18,270 nucleotides of DNA, from positions 1 through 18,270 of the forward strand of contig JAKCCP010000261.1 in assembly GCA_021841985.1 (NCBI GenBank), written 5' to 3'. A program made the position numbers and the translations under genes. The notes under the pieces were generated by a model. That model saw nothing but the letters and a program-made list of their open reading frames with translations, ran no database searches and was not told the origin of the DNA. Shown piece by piece: positions 1-7,468 of the stretch (the stretch's first letter is position 1; the number at the start of each line of letters is the position of its first letter). The stretch is from Pseudomonadota bacterium (GTDB taxonomy: Bacteria; Pseudomonadota; Alphaproteobacteria; Acetobacterales; Acetobacteraceae).

Positions 1-2
1 GA

Positions 3-164
3 CGCGGGCCCTGGCGTCACGCCGAAGCCGTGGAATTCGCCACCCTCGAGTGGGTCGACTGGTTCAACAACCGGCGTCTCCTCGAGCCGATCGGGAACAT
101 TCCACCCGCAGAGGCCGAAACGCGCTACTATGAACAACTGAACGAGATGGCTACGGTGGCCTGA
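3..164 (+). CDS. IS3-family transposase OrfB, C-terminal fragment
   Basis: The open frame at the window's left edge encodes about 53 residues ending in TGA at 162-164. It contains Trp-Val-Asp-Trp-Phe-Asn-Asn-Arg-Arg followed by Leu-Glu-Pro-Ile-Gly-Asn-Ile-Pro-Pro-Ala-Glu-Ala-Glu. This is the signature end of the DDE integrase-type (rve) domain in IS3-group transposases. The catalytic DDE residues would lie upstream, outside the window. The protein would cut and join the IS ends. It is partial only because of the window edge; no internal damage is visible. It is normally made as an OrfAB fusion by frameshifting, which cannot be checked here. Confidence 0.85.
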   Translation, partial: RGPWRHAEAVEFATLEWVDWFNNRRLLEPIGNIPPAEAETRYYEQLNEMATVA

Positions 165-167
165 CTC

Positions 168-203
168 AAACAAAACAGCCTCCGGGATTCCCGGCGCGGT
201 TCA
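168..203 (+). repeat. Probable right terminal inverted repeat of the IS3 element
   Basis: The segment immediately after the transposase stop carries the run CAAAACAGCCTCCGGG and ends in GCGCGGTTCA. The composition and position match the terminal repeats of IS3-group elements, recognised from general knowledge. The partner left repeat is outside the window, so the pairing is unverified. The target-site duplication cannot be determined. Confidence 0.5.
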
Positions 204-205
204 AA

Positions 206-763
206 TATGCCGATTGGAAACGATGCAGGGTGAACCTCGACTATCACATCGAGGCCGACAAGCATTTCTATTCCGTGCCGTATCGCCTGCTGCGCCAGGA
301 GGTCGAGGCGCGGATCACCGCCAGGACAGTGGAAGTGTTCCATCGCGGCAAACTCGTCGCCACCCATCAACGCAGCAACCGCCGCTATTATCCGACCACG
401 GTGGCCGAACACATGCCGAGTTCGCATCGCCGTTACCGCGATTGGACCCATGAGCGCATCCAGCGCGAAGCTGCTGCAATCGGCGATGACACCGCGGCCC
501 TGGTCGAGCTGATCCTGCGCTCACGGCCGCATCCGGAACAAGGCTTCCGCTCCTGCATCGGTATTCTTCGGCTTGCCAAGCAATACAACGCCGAACGCCT
601 CGATGCCGCCTGCGCGCGGGCGCTGGGTCTTGGCACGCGCTCCTACAGCTCGGTGGCGGCAATTCTGAAGAATGCTCGGGAAAGGAAGGTCGCGAGCCCG
701 TCTCAACCCGAACAACCCAGCCTGTTCCACGAGAATATCCGTGGCCCCGGCTATTATCATTGA
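206..763 (+). pseudogene. istA: istA, C-terminal remnant of IS21-family transposase
   Basis: A 185-residue frame runs from the IS3 junction to TGA at 761-763. It reads Tyr-Ala-Asp-Trp-Lys-Arg-Cys-Arg-Val, then a segment with His-Phe-Tyr-Ser-Val-Pro-Tyr-Arg-Leu and Arg-Glu/Gln-Glu-Val-Glu-Ala-Arg-Ile-Thr. This is typical of the region after the DDE catalytic core in IstA, the IS21 transposase of roughly 500 residues. The N-terminal HTH and the catalytic core are absent because the IS3 element interrupts the gene here. A GTG at 230 could start a shorter product, but there is no reason to expect it to be functional. The remaining C-terminal part is undamaged, so the insertion may be fairly recent. 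Confidence 0.85.
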
Positions 764-795
764 CCCGGCTCTTATCGTCGAAAGGAACCAACACG

Positions 796-1563
796 ATGTT
801 GATCCATCCCATGGTGGAACGCCTGCGCGGCCTGGGCTTGGCGGCGATGGCCGATGCCTTCACCGAGATGCAGCACCAGTCGGCGACCGACGACCTGCCG
901 CGCGAGGACTGGCTCGGCCTGATGATCGACCGCGAGGTCACCGCGCGCGACAATGCCCGCACTTCCCGTCGGCTGCGCCTTGCGAAATTGCGGCAGGCTG
1001 CGGCAGTCGAGGATGTCGACCTGCGCACACCACGTGGTCTCGACCGCGGCTTGTTCCAGTCGCTGACCACCTGTCGGTGGATCCGAGAGGGCCAGCACGT
1101 GCTGATCAGCGGTCCGACCGGTGTAGGCAAATCATGGATCGCTTGCGCTTTGGGCAACAAGGCATGCCGTGAGGGCGTCTCTGTCCTATACCGGCGCGCC
1201 CCGCGCCTGTTTGCCGATATCGCCACGGCACGCGGCGAAGGCAGGCTCGCGAGGCTGATGACCACCCTCGAACGCACCCGCCTGCTGATCATCGATGATT
1301 GGGGACCCGAGCCCCTGACCGCCGAACAGCGCCGCGACCTGCTCGAGATCGCCGATGATCGCGACGGCAAGGGCGCCCTGCTGATCACCAGCCAGGTTCC
1401 TATCGGGCGCTGGCACGAAATCATCGGCGATCCAACCCTGGGCGATGCCATCCTCGACCGCATCGTTCACCGCGCCCACCGCATCGAATTGAAAGGAGAA
1501 AGCCTTCGAAAACGCCAGACCCTCACGCCTTCATCTGACTTGACGAACACCGGAAAGAAATGA
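796..1563 (+). CDS. istB: IstB, IS21-family transposition helper ATPase
   Basis: This 255-residue protein is full length for IstB, the AAA+ ATPase that assembles on target DNA and recruits and activates the IstA transposase. The N-terminal part (residues about 1-75) is the family's helical extension. Walker A is GPTGVGKS at 106-113, and Walker B is LLIIDDWG at 163-170. A polar strand ending ITSQ at 197-200 fits sensor 1. The ATG at 796 is chosen because AAAGGA lies about 9 bases upstream. The frame also opens at a TTG at 760 overlapping the istA stop, which has no good ribosome site. The gene looks intact although its partner istA is broken, so any activity would need an intact IS21 copy elsewhere. 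Confidence 0.9.
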   Translation: MLIHPMVERLRGLGLAAMADAFTEMQHQSATDDLPREDWLGLMIDREVTARDNARTSRRLRLAKLRQAAAVEDVDLRTPRGLDRGLFQSLTTCRWIREGQHVLISGPTGVGKSWIACALGNKACREGVSVLYRRAPRLFADIATARGEGRLARLMTTLERTRLLIIDDWGPEPLTAEQRRDLLEIADDRDGKGALLITSQVPIGRWHEIIGDPTLGDAILDRIVHRAHRIELKGESLRKRQTLTPSSDLTNTGKK

Positions 1564-1608
1564 CATCTGTTCAACCGTCAGTGGTAGCCCACAACACCAC
1601 GTCATGCC

Positions 1609-1639
1609 GTTCCCCATGCCAACCTCAGGCATGGGGAAC
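1609..1639. repeat. Perfect 12-bp inverted repeat between convergent genes
   Basis: GTTCCCCATGCC (1609-1620) and GGCATGGGGAAC (1628-1639) are exact reverse complements around the 7-base loop AACCTCA. The hairpin lies between the convergent istB and SWIM genes. Neither side is followed by a T-run, so it is not a classical intrinsic terminator, though it could still end or protect transcripts from both directions. It could also belong to the IS21 right end. Confidence 0.6.
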
Positions 1640-1643
1640 ATCA

Positions 1644-1655
1644 TGATCGCGATCA
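1644..1655. repeat. 12-bp perfect palindrome TGATCGCGATCA
   Basis: A self-complementary 12-mer sits four bases after the inverted repeat at 1609-1639. It contains two GATC tetramers and a central CGCG. It could be a protein-binding site or part of the insertion-sequence end. No known operator is recognised. Confidence 0.4.
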
Positions 1656-1712
1656 ACGGAATACGCAACCGTGCCGCACTTCACCGAATCCTTGGCGCAT
1701 GACACGTTGAAC

Positions 1713-2825
1713 CTACCCTCTCTTCTTCGGCGACAATTTTGTTTTGTTTGCCTTGTTCTTCTTCGCCGTGAGCCACCATTTAATCGGCTGCGGCTCAGGC
1801 TGGCGCGGGGCCATGGGCTTGGCGCGGGATCGGGGGGAAGGAATCGCTGACGCCGCCATGACACTGGATGATTTGTCGGGCGTCGCAGCTTTTGCCGGCA
1901 TAGGACGTTCGACATTCTCTTGGCCGGTCAGCTTGGCACGCGCGATCTGGCCCGCTCCAATTTTCCCGCTCGCGCATTTTTTTTCCGAGCGCTTGATGGT
2001 TGCGCGCGCCGGCTTTGTCTTCTTGATACTGGCCGGCTCTGGCACCCTCCGAGCGCGTGCCTTGCCCATCGGCTTTTTCTTCCCCTCCATCGTCTTCGTC
2101 AATTCCGGCGCGGCGATATCAATCCCGAAAAGTGCTGCCATGTCTTCAGTCTGGAGAACACGGCCCGCCTCCGGTGCAGCCTTCGATGCTGGTAGCGCCT
2201 CGCCAATATCCGCCACGAGGTCGTTCTCGTCCACCGCGCGCAGACGAAACAATAAATCCGGGCGCTCATCAAGCCGCGCGCCAACGCCATAGAGCGTCGC
2301 TGCCACATGCTTGCACATCACCGCATAGTCGGGACAGCTACACACAAAGCGGATTTCCCCGGGCTTTGGGAACAATCCGTTGTCCTGCCGGCAGAGGCGC
2401 GCCATCACTCCCTTGGAAAAGCGCCCTTGCAGTAGTTCCACAACGGAGTCGATCTGTCCCGCGCAATCGCGGCGGATCGACCGCCATGCTTTCTCGTTCA
2501 CCGCTTCTATCGTCACCTTCACGCGATAAATCTCAGAGCCGATGACCAGAGCCCGCACTTCGCCCGGGGCAATTTGCAGATCGATCACCGAGCCGTTACG
2601 GACATAGGCGCGCCCACGTGGCAGGCGGTTGTCATAGTCACGATAGGCCTCCAGATTGTCGGACCACGCTTTGCCCCAAAAGGTCTTCGTGATCGCGCGG
2701 CCATCAATCCGCACTGGGGCAAGGCTCTCGCCCTTCTTGCTGAGCTTTTCCGCCGCGCGCTCGGCCTTCATGCGCCGCTCAGCCACCGGAACATACCGCG
2801 GCCACCCTCGATGATAACGCGACAT
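1713..2825 (-). CDS. SWIM zinc-finger protein with basic Lys/Ala/Pro-rich tail
   Basis: This is a 370-residue protein. Residues 1-160 form the conserved N-terminal region seen in bacterial SWIM proteins encoded beside SNF2 helicases. The SWIM motif is Cys162-Ser-Cys164-Pro-Asp-Tyr, then Cys171-Lys-His173, with the zinc ligands in the CxCx(n)CxH pattern. SWIM modules bind zinc and mediate nucleic-acid or protein contacts. From about residue 245 to the end the chain is rich in Lys, Arg, Ala and Pro, with KPA-like patches resembling histone H1 tails. It is probably disordered and DNA-binding (inference). The ATG at 2825 has GAGGG about 9 bases upstream. A TTG three codons earlier overlaps the helicase stop. 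The gene starts five bases after the SNF2 stop, so the two are surely co-transcribed. The Bacillus YwqA/YwqB pair has the same pairing. Confidence 0.85.
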   Translation of the reverse strand: MSRYHRGWPRYVPVAERRMKAERAAEKLSKKGESLAPVRIDGRAITKTFWGKAWSDNLEAYRDYDNRLPRGRAYVRNGSVIDLQIAPGEVRALVIGSEIYRVKVTIEAVNEKAWRSIRRDCAGQIDSVVELLQGRFSKGVMARLCRQDNGLFPKPGEIRFVCSCPDYAVMCKHVAATLYGVGARLDERPDLLFRLRAVDENDLVADIGEALPASKAAPEAGRVLQTEDMAALFGIDIAAPELTKTMEGKKKPMGKARARRVPEPASIKKTKPARATIKRSEKKCASGKIGAGQIARAKLTGQENVERPMPAKAATPDKSSSVMAASAIPSPRSRAKPMAPRQPEPQPIKWWLTAKKNKANKTKLSPKKRG

Positions 2826-2830
2826 ATGGG

Positions 2831-5650
2831 TCAATCCCTCAGCGTGGCGTTGAGATCGAGCGCCACCAATTGCAGAATATCCTGATCATTCATTTCCGTC
2901 AGATCAATCTCGCCGCCGCCGGAGAGCAGTTCTGCCGCAAGCGCTTTTTTTGATTCGATCAACGTATCAATTCGTTCCTCGACGGTGCCTCGGCAAAGAA
3001 ATTTGTGCACCAGCACGTTCGCCTTTTGGCCGATACGATAGGCCCGATCAGTCGCCTGGTTTTCCACCGCCGGGTTCCACCAGCGATCAAAATGCACGAC
3101 ATGCGAGGCCGCCGTCAGCGTCAGCCCCGTCCCGCCCGCCTTGAGCGAGAGGACAAAGAACGGCGCGTTTTCATCATCCTGAAAGCGCCGCACCAGAGCT
3201 TGACGATTCTTCACCGCCGTTGCGCCATGCAGGACAAGCCCCATGCGGCCGAACACCGTGCCGAGAAAGGCCGCGAGCGGTTCGCATAGTTCGCGGAACT
3301 GCGTGAACACCAGCATCTTCTCCTGGCGCGCCGCCACCACCTCGGCGATCTCGCGGAGCCGAATGAATTTGCCGCTCTCCTCTGCTTCAAAGCTGCCATC
3401 TCCGAGCCATTGCGTGGGATGGTTGCAGATCTGCTTGAGCCGCATCAGCATCGCCAACACCACGCCCTTGCGCCGGATACCCTCGGCCGTCTCGAGGCTG
3501 CGGGCCAGTTCTTCCACCGCCTGCGCATAGAGCGCTGCTTGCTTGCGGCTCAGATGGCAATGCACGCGGAGTTCCGTCTTGTCCGGCAAATCCTGGATGA
3601 TCGCCTTGTCGGTTTTCATCCGGCGCAGAATATACGGGCGCACCAGTTCGCGGAGCGGACCGTAGGGATTGTCCTCGCGCTTCGTAAGATTTTTGGCGTA
3701 GCGCCCAAATTGCTTGCCGTTGCCGAGAAGGCCGGGGTTGAGAAAATCAAATATCGACCAGAGATCCCCAAGGCTGTTTTCGACCGGCGTGCCGGTCAGC
3801 GCGATCCGCGCCTCGGCACGCAGCGCCTTCACCGCGCGCGTCTGCTTGGCCGCCGGGTTCTTGATCGCCTGCGCCTCATCGAGAACGACAAAACGCCAGG
3901 CAATCTCGCGCAGCGGGGCGAGGCGCAAAACCGTGCCATAGCTGGTGATGACGAGATCGCACCCGGCCACATCCTCGGGCGCGAAAAGCCGCATCGCCGC
4001 GGCCCCCGTGGTTGCGGGATGAAGGAGGTTAACCCTCAGGTCCGGGGCAAATTTCTCGACCTCGGCGACCCAGTTCGCGAGCAGCGAAGCCGGCGCCACG
4101 AGCAGGCTCGGGTGCGACGTGGGCGAACGGGTTTTCCTCGTGAGCAGCAGCGCCAGCACTTGGATGGTTTTGCCCAAGCCCATATCGTCGGCAAGACAGG
4201 CGCCGAGGCCCAGCCCGGTGAGCAAATGGAGCCAGCCGAGCCCGACCCGCTGATAGGGCCGCAGCGTGCCGCGCAGCAGCGGACCGGGATCGACGCCCGT
4301 CTCACCCGGCGCGCGCAGTGCCCGCAGCGTCTCCGCGAGCCAAGGTCCGGCTACGACCTCCGACCAGTCGTGATCGACGCCGTCATGCGCTGTCGCCGTA
4401 GCCCCGACACCGACGCCCGCCAGCATCCGCATCGCCTCGGCGAAACTCAGCCCCTCTCGCTTCGCGAGCGTCTCCGCCGCGCGGAACTGCGCCATCGTGC
4501 GCGCCAGGCGCTCGCGATCCACCTCCACCCATTGCCCACGCAGCAACACCAGCCCGTCGGTTCCGGCAAGCAGGTTCCGCACCTCCTCCTCCGTCAGCGC
4601 TTCGCCCCCGAGCGTCACCGCGAGGTGAAAATCGAGCAGCCCATCGAGGCCAAGCGCGGCGGGCGCGCGGGCGCCGATCGTCGCGCTGACACGCGGGCGC
4701 GCCGGGCGGTTGGCGGGCCACGTGGCCGGCATACGCACGACCACGCCGGCGTTTTCAAGGTCTTCGGCGCTTGCGAGAAACTGCGCGGCTTCACGCGATG
4801 ACCAGCGCAGTGGATAAAAAATCTCTCCCTTCTCGACCAGCGGCTTGAGCCAGACGCATCGTTCCGCCGCGCGCTGCACAGGCAGCAACAGCGAAAGCAG
4901 CTTCTCGCGCTGGCTCTTGCCGGTGTAGTCGCGCAAGGCCTGGCCGAGCGGCAGGTGCTGCGCCTTGCCTTGCGTCGAGAGCCGGCTCGTGTAGGTCGCC
5001 ATGAAGGCGAACGGCGCCTCGGTATCCCGGCGATTTTCGGCGAGATTGAAATGCACCCGCCCGAGCAGGTTCCAGGCTGGGTTGAGCGCTTTCAGGAAAG
5101 ACCCGAGATCGGCCTTCGCCGCCGTCAGGGATTCCGCCAGCGCCGCGCCGATTTCCAGCCAGAGCGCGCGCAGGATATCCGGCGTCAGATACTCCGCCCC
5201 CACCATCAGCGGCGCCGAGAGCACGAGGGTTGCAAGCTCGCCCGCGTCTGGCGGGGGCACCTCCGCAAGGCGCTGTTCCGCAGCTTCGGGCCCGTCAAGG
5301 CCGGCGGTATGCAAGCGGAGTGCCGTAATGTAGCGCGCGGCGAAATTGCGCCACCAGCCGAAGACCGCCGGCATCGCCTGCCCCACCTCCGCCGCGCCCA
5401 GTCGCAACAACCCCGCCCCGCTGCCCCGCGCGAACGCGGCGCCGAGCCGCTCCGCCAAAGCCGCCTCGAACGCCGGCGCCCGCGCATCTTCCTCGGCGAG
5501 AAGCCGCCCGTGCGGGGTCAGACGCAAACTCAGCGCTGAAAGAGAAGCATCATTGCCGTCCATGCGGACTACTGTAAACGCCGTAGACGGCCAATTGGAA
5601 CCCGAGGGAGATTGGATCCAGCTTTCAGGCCGCGGTGTTTCTTGGTACAT
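2831..5650 (-). CDS. SNF2-family DEAD/DEAH-box ATPase (HepA-like)
   Basis: This 939-residue protein is a SNF2 superfamily-2 ATPase, a translocase that uses ATP to remodel DNA-protein complexes. Residues about 1-330 are an alpha-rich N-terminal region, followed by a SNF2-associated segment (DUF3670-like, about 334-416). RecA lobe 1 carries motif I DDMGLGKT (about 488-495), motif II DEAQ (591-594) and motif III LTGTPVENS (618-626). Lobe 2 carries KAGGTGLTLT (837-846) and QATDRAYRIGQ (865-875). All catalytic motifs are intact. The ATG at 5650 was chosen. The frame also extends to a TTG at 5692, and a later ATG exists at 5563; neither has a better ribosome site, so the start is uncertain. It is immediately followed by the SWIM gene. 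No nuclease or methylase domain is visible in it or next to it. Confidence 0.9.
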   Translation of the reverse strand: MYQETPRPESWIQSPSGSNWPSTAFTVVRMDGNDASLSALSLRLTPHGRLLAEEDARAPAFEAALAERLGAAFARGSGAGLLRLGAAEVGQAMPAVFGWWRNFAARYITALRLHTAGLDGPEAAEQRLAEVPPPDAGELATLVLSAPLMVGAEYLTPDILRALWLEIGAALAESLTAAKADLGSFLKALNPAWNLLGRVHFNLAENRRDTEAPFAFMATYTSRLSTQGKAQHLPLGQALRDYTGKSQREKLLSLLLPVQRAAERCVWLKPLVEKGEIFYPLRWSSREAAQFLASAEDLENAGVVVRMPATWPANRPARPRVSATIGARAPAALGLDGLLDFHLAVTLGGEALTEEEVRNLLAGTDGLVLLRGQWVEVDRERLARTMAQFRAAETLAKREGLSFAEAMRMLAGVGVGATATAHDGVDHDWSEVVAGPWLAETLRALRAPGETGVDPGPLLRGTLRPYQRVGLGWLHLLTGLGLGACLADDMGLGKTIQVLALLLTRKTRSPTSHPSLLVAPASLLANWVAEVEKFAPDLRVNLLHPATTGAAAMRLFAPEDVAGCDLVITSYGTVLRLAPLREIAWRFVVLDEAQAIKNPAAKQTRAVKALRAEARIALTGTPVENSLGDLWSIFDFLNPGLLGNGKQFGRYAKNLTKREDNPYGPLRELVRPYILRRMKTDKAIIQDLPDKTELRVHCHLSRKQAALYAQAVEELARSLETAEGIRRKGVVLAMLMRLKQICNHPTQWLGDGSFEAEESGKFIRLREIAEVVAARQEKMLVFTQFRELCEPLAAFLGTVFGRMGLVLHGATAVKNRQALVRRFQDDENAPFFVLSLKAGGTGLTLTAASHVVHFDRWWNPAVENQATDRAYRIGQKANVLVHKFLCRGTVEERIDTLIESKKALAAELLSGGGEIDLTEMNDQDILQLVALDLNATLRD

Positions 5651-5759
5651 TTCTGACGTCTGGATCTCATGATGTATCGGCTTAAAAGCCAATCGGTGCC
5701 AGAGCGCCCCGGAAATCGCGAGTTTCTTGTGCGACGCTCATCGAGATCATGTTGCCACG

Positions 5760-6620
5760 TTATCCCAAAACGGGTTCCACGGGCAGATTATCGATGAGCC
5801 GCACCGCGCCCAGCCAGGCCGCCACAAGCAGCCGCGCCGGACGAGAAACCCGCTGCAAAGGCAGCAATGTCTCGGCGTCGCGCAGTTCCAGATAATCGAT
5901 CTTGCTAAAGCGCGCGGCGGCCAGTTTTGCCATCGCCCGCTCTAGAATGGCCCCGGCGGGGGCGCCCTCGGCCAGTGCCGCCGCTGTCTCGCTCAGCGTC
6001 CGGTACAGTTCCGAAGCGTCCGCGCGTTCCTCGGCGGTCAGGTATTTATTGCGCGACGACATCGCCAAGCCGTCGGCTTCGCGCACCGTGGGAACGCCTA
6101 CCACCCGCACCGGAATATCGAGGTCTCGCGTGAGACGGCGAATGACCTGGAGTTGCTGATAATCCTTCTCGCCGAAGATCGCGAAGTCGGGCTGCACCTG
6201 GAGAAGAAGTTTGGTCACCACCAGCGCCACACCGCCGAACATCTGTGGTCGAAAGGCCCCGCACAGGCCTTCCGCCGGGCCACCCAGCGTGATCGCCGTG
6301 CAAAAACCTTCAGGATACATCTCGCCAACCGTGGGAGCATAAAGCAACCCGCATCCCACGCTGGCAAGCTTCCCGGCATCGCCGGCCTCATCGCGCGGAT
6401 AGCGATCAAAATCTTCCTGGGGCGCAAACTGGGTCGGGTTGACGAACACGCTGGCAACCACTCGGTCGGCTAATTCCAGGCCGCGCCGGACCAGGGCCAA
6501 ATGCCCCTCGTGCAAAGCGCCCATCGTCGGCACCAAAGCGATGCTAGCCCCAGCTTGACGCCAGGCAGCAACCCCGGCCCGAAGTTCAGCGACGGAGCGA
6601 GCGATGGGTAACGCAACCAT
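5760..6620 (-). CDS. panC: Pantothenate synthetase (pantoate-beta-alanine ligase)
   Basis: The protein has 286 residues, the normal PanC length. It joins pantoate and beta-alanine through a pantoyl-adenylate intermediate, in the cytoplasm, in vitamin B5/CoA synthesis. Visible motifs are PTMGALHEGH (31-40, with the adenylating HxGH), FVNPTQF (59-65), FGEKDYQQLQVIRRL (149-163) and SSRNKYL (188-194). The ATG at 6620 has a strong GGAGGAA about 8 bases upstream; the frame's further extension to a TTG at 6653 lacks support. An oddity is that the usual RPGHF segment reads Arg-Pro-Gln-Met-Phe (124-128), so the conserved Gly-His is lost. panB and panD are not adjacent. The gene lies between the GST and SNF2 genes on the same strand. 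Confidence 0.93.
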   Translation of the reverse strand: MVALPIARSVAELRAGVAAWRQAGASIALVPTMGALHEGHLALVRRGLELADRVVASVFVNPTQFAPQEDFDRYPRDEAGDAGKLASVGCGLLYAPTVGEMYPEGFCTAITLGGPAEGLCGAFRPQMFGGVALVVTKLLLQVQPDFAIFGEKDYQQLQVIRRLTRDLDIPVRVVGVPTVREADGLAMSSRNKYLTAEERADASELYRTLSETAAALAEGAPAGAILERAMAKLAAARFSKIDYLELRDAETLLPLQRVSRPARLLVAAWLGAVRLIDNLPVEPVLG

Positions 6621-6682
6621 GTGAGAAGTTCCTCCATGAATGGCCCCGTGCAAATGACCGATATCGTGTCTCCGCTCAACCG

Positions 6683-6698
6683 GGCGAGCACGCTCGCC
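6683..6698 (-). terminator. GC hairpin between GST and panC
   Basis: GGCGAGC (6683-6689) and GCTCGCC (6692-6698) can form a tight hairpin about 50 bases past the GST stop and 60 bases before panC. It lacks a following U-run, so it would be a weak or factor-assisted terminator at best. It is a stem-loop seen in sequence; the function is a guess. Confidence 0.25.
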
Positions 6699-6747
6699 AT
6701 GTTCACCACGATGAGCGCGGGAACCTTCACCCTGCCGCCACAGCGTT

Positions 6748-7416
6748 TTAGAAATCGAGATCGACGTAATGGGCGGGCGGCGTGATGCCTGGAATGCGGT
6801 CGGCGAGCAAGGCGCGGAAGCTCGGCCGGCTTTTCATCCGGGCGTACCACTCCCGGGCCGGTGCGGAGAGGCTCCAATCGACCTCGCCGGCGAAATCGAG
6901 CGCCGAGAAATGCGCGCTCGCGGCGAAATCAGCGAGCGAAATGGTGCTGCCGGCAAGAAATTTGCGGGTCTCCGCGAGCCAGCCGAGATAGCGCAGATGC
7001 TCGCGCAGGCTGGCGTAGCCGGCGCGCAGGAGGCCGGCATCCGGTTGGCCGCGCCCGGCGAGGCGCTTGAGCAATTTTTCCTCGAGCAGCATGCGCGTGA
7101 CATCGGCGGCAAAGCGGCCGTCGAACCATGCGGTAAGGCGCCGCACCTCGACCCGTTCGGCCAGTGTGCGGCCCATCAGCGAGGTATCGGGATAGGCCTC
7201 GTCGAGATATTCCGCGATCACCCCTGAATCCGGCACGACCAGGCCATTGTCCTCGATCAGCGTCGGCACCGTGCCGGCTGGGTTGAGCGCCAGATATTCC
7301 GCCCGCCGCTCCCAGGGTTTTTCCAGGCGGAGATCGAAAGCGAGCCGCTTCTCGGCCAGCACCAGGCGGATCTTGCGAGAATAGGGGCAGATGGGGTGGT
7401 GATAGAGGATTCGCAT
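6748..7416 (-). CDS. Glutathione S-transferase family protein
   Basis: This 222-residue cytosolic GST has the thioredoxin-fold half first: MRILYHHPICPYSRKIRL, with Cys10-Pro-Tyr-Ser13 as the likely catalytic site. It continues with GTVPTL (49-54), whose cis-proline binds glutathione, and PDSGVIAEYLDE (62-73), which contacts the gamma-glutamyl group. The C-terminal helical half contains the N-capping-type segment Ser-Leu-Ala-Asp-Phe (about 160-164). Substrate class cannot be inferred. The open frame extends upstream to 7659 inside the sensor-kinase gene. The ATG at 7416 is chosen because homology begins exactly there, but its ribosome site is weak. It lies 52 bases after the kinase stop and may be translated from the same transcript. 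Confidence 0.88.
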   Translation of the reverse strand: MRILYHHPICPYSRKIRLVLAEKRLAFDLRLEKPWERRAEYLALNPAGTVPTLIEDNGLVVPDSGVIAEYLDEAYPDTSLMGRTLAERVEVRRLTAWFDGRFAADVTRMLLEEKLLKRLAGRGQPDAGLLRAGYASLREHLRYLGWLAETRKFLAGSTISLADFAASAHFSALDFAGEVDWSLSAPAREWYARMKSRPSFRALLADRIPGITPPAHYVDLDF

Positions 7417-7468
7417 CGCTGGCTTTATGGCATCGCCGCGCCGTTTCGCCAATCGCGTCGGCTTCGGG

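Larger units (their letters stand above)
1..203 (+). mobile_element. Right end of an IS3-family insertion sequence (partial)
   Basis: The stretch holds the end of an IS3-type transposase followed by about 40 bases that look like the element's terminal repeat and finish in ...GGTTCA near 203. IS3 elements usually end in CA, which fits. Directly after it the sequence continues as the interior of istA, so the IS3 copy appears to have inserted into an IS21-family element. The left part lies outside the window. The exact junction is uncertain by a few bases, because reading the istA frame leftward gives a plausible Phe-Lys before the Tyr codon at 206. Confidence 0.75.
204..1563 (+). mobile_element. 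IS21-family element, left part removed or separated by the IS3 insertion
   Basis: An istA remnant is followed by an intact istB in the usual order, 32 bases apart. The IS21 left end and the first half or more of istA are missing from the window, displaced by the IS3 element. The right terminal repeat was not identified with confidence. It should lie between the istB stop (1563) and the stop codon of the convergent SWIM gene (1713). The element is probably immobile unless istA is supplied in trans. Confidence 0.75.

Noticed and set aside
760..795. TTG start of istB overlapping the istA stop
   Set aside because: The ATG at 796 has a good AAAGGA ribosome site and gives the normal IstB N-terminus.
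3410..4801. 463-codon plus-strand open frame inside the SNF2 gene
   Set aside because: Its Arg/Gln/His-rich composition is typical of an antisense shadow, and the helicase frame carries all SNF2 motifs across the same interval.
6470..6730. Frame upstream of and overlapping panC on the minus strand, starting at GTG 6730, with a fairly coding-like beginning
   Set aside because: It runs into the panC gene in another frame, its start has no properly spaced ribosome site, and no family is recognised. It is at most a remnant.
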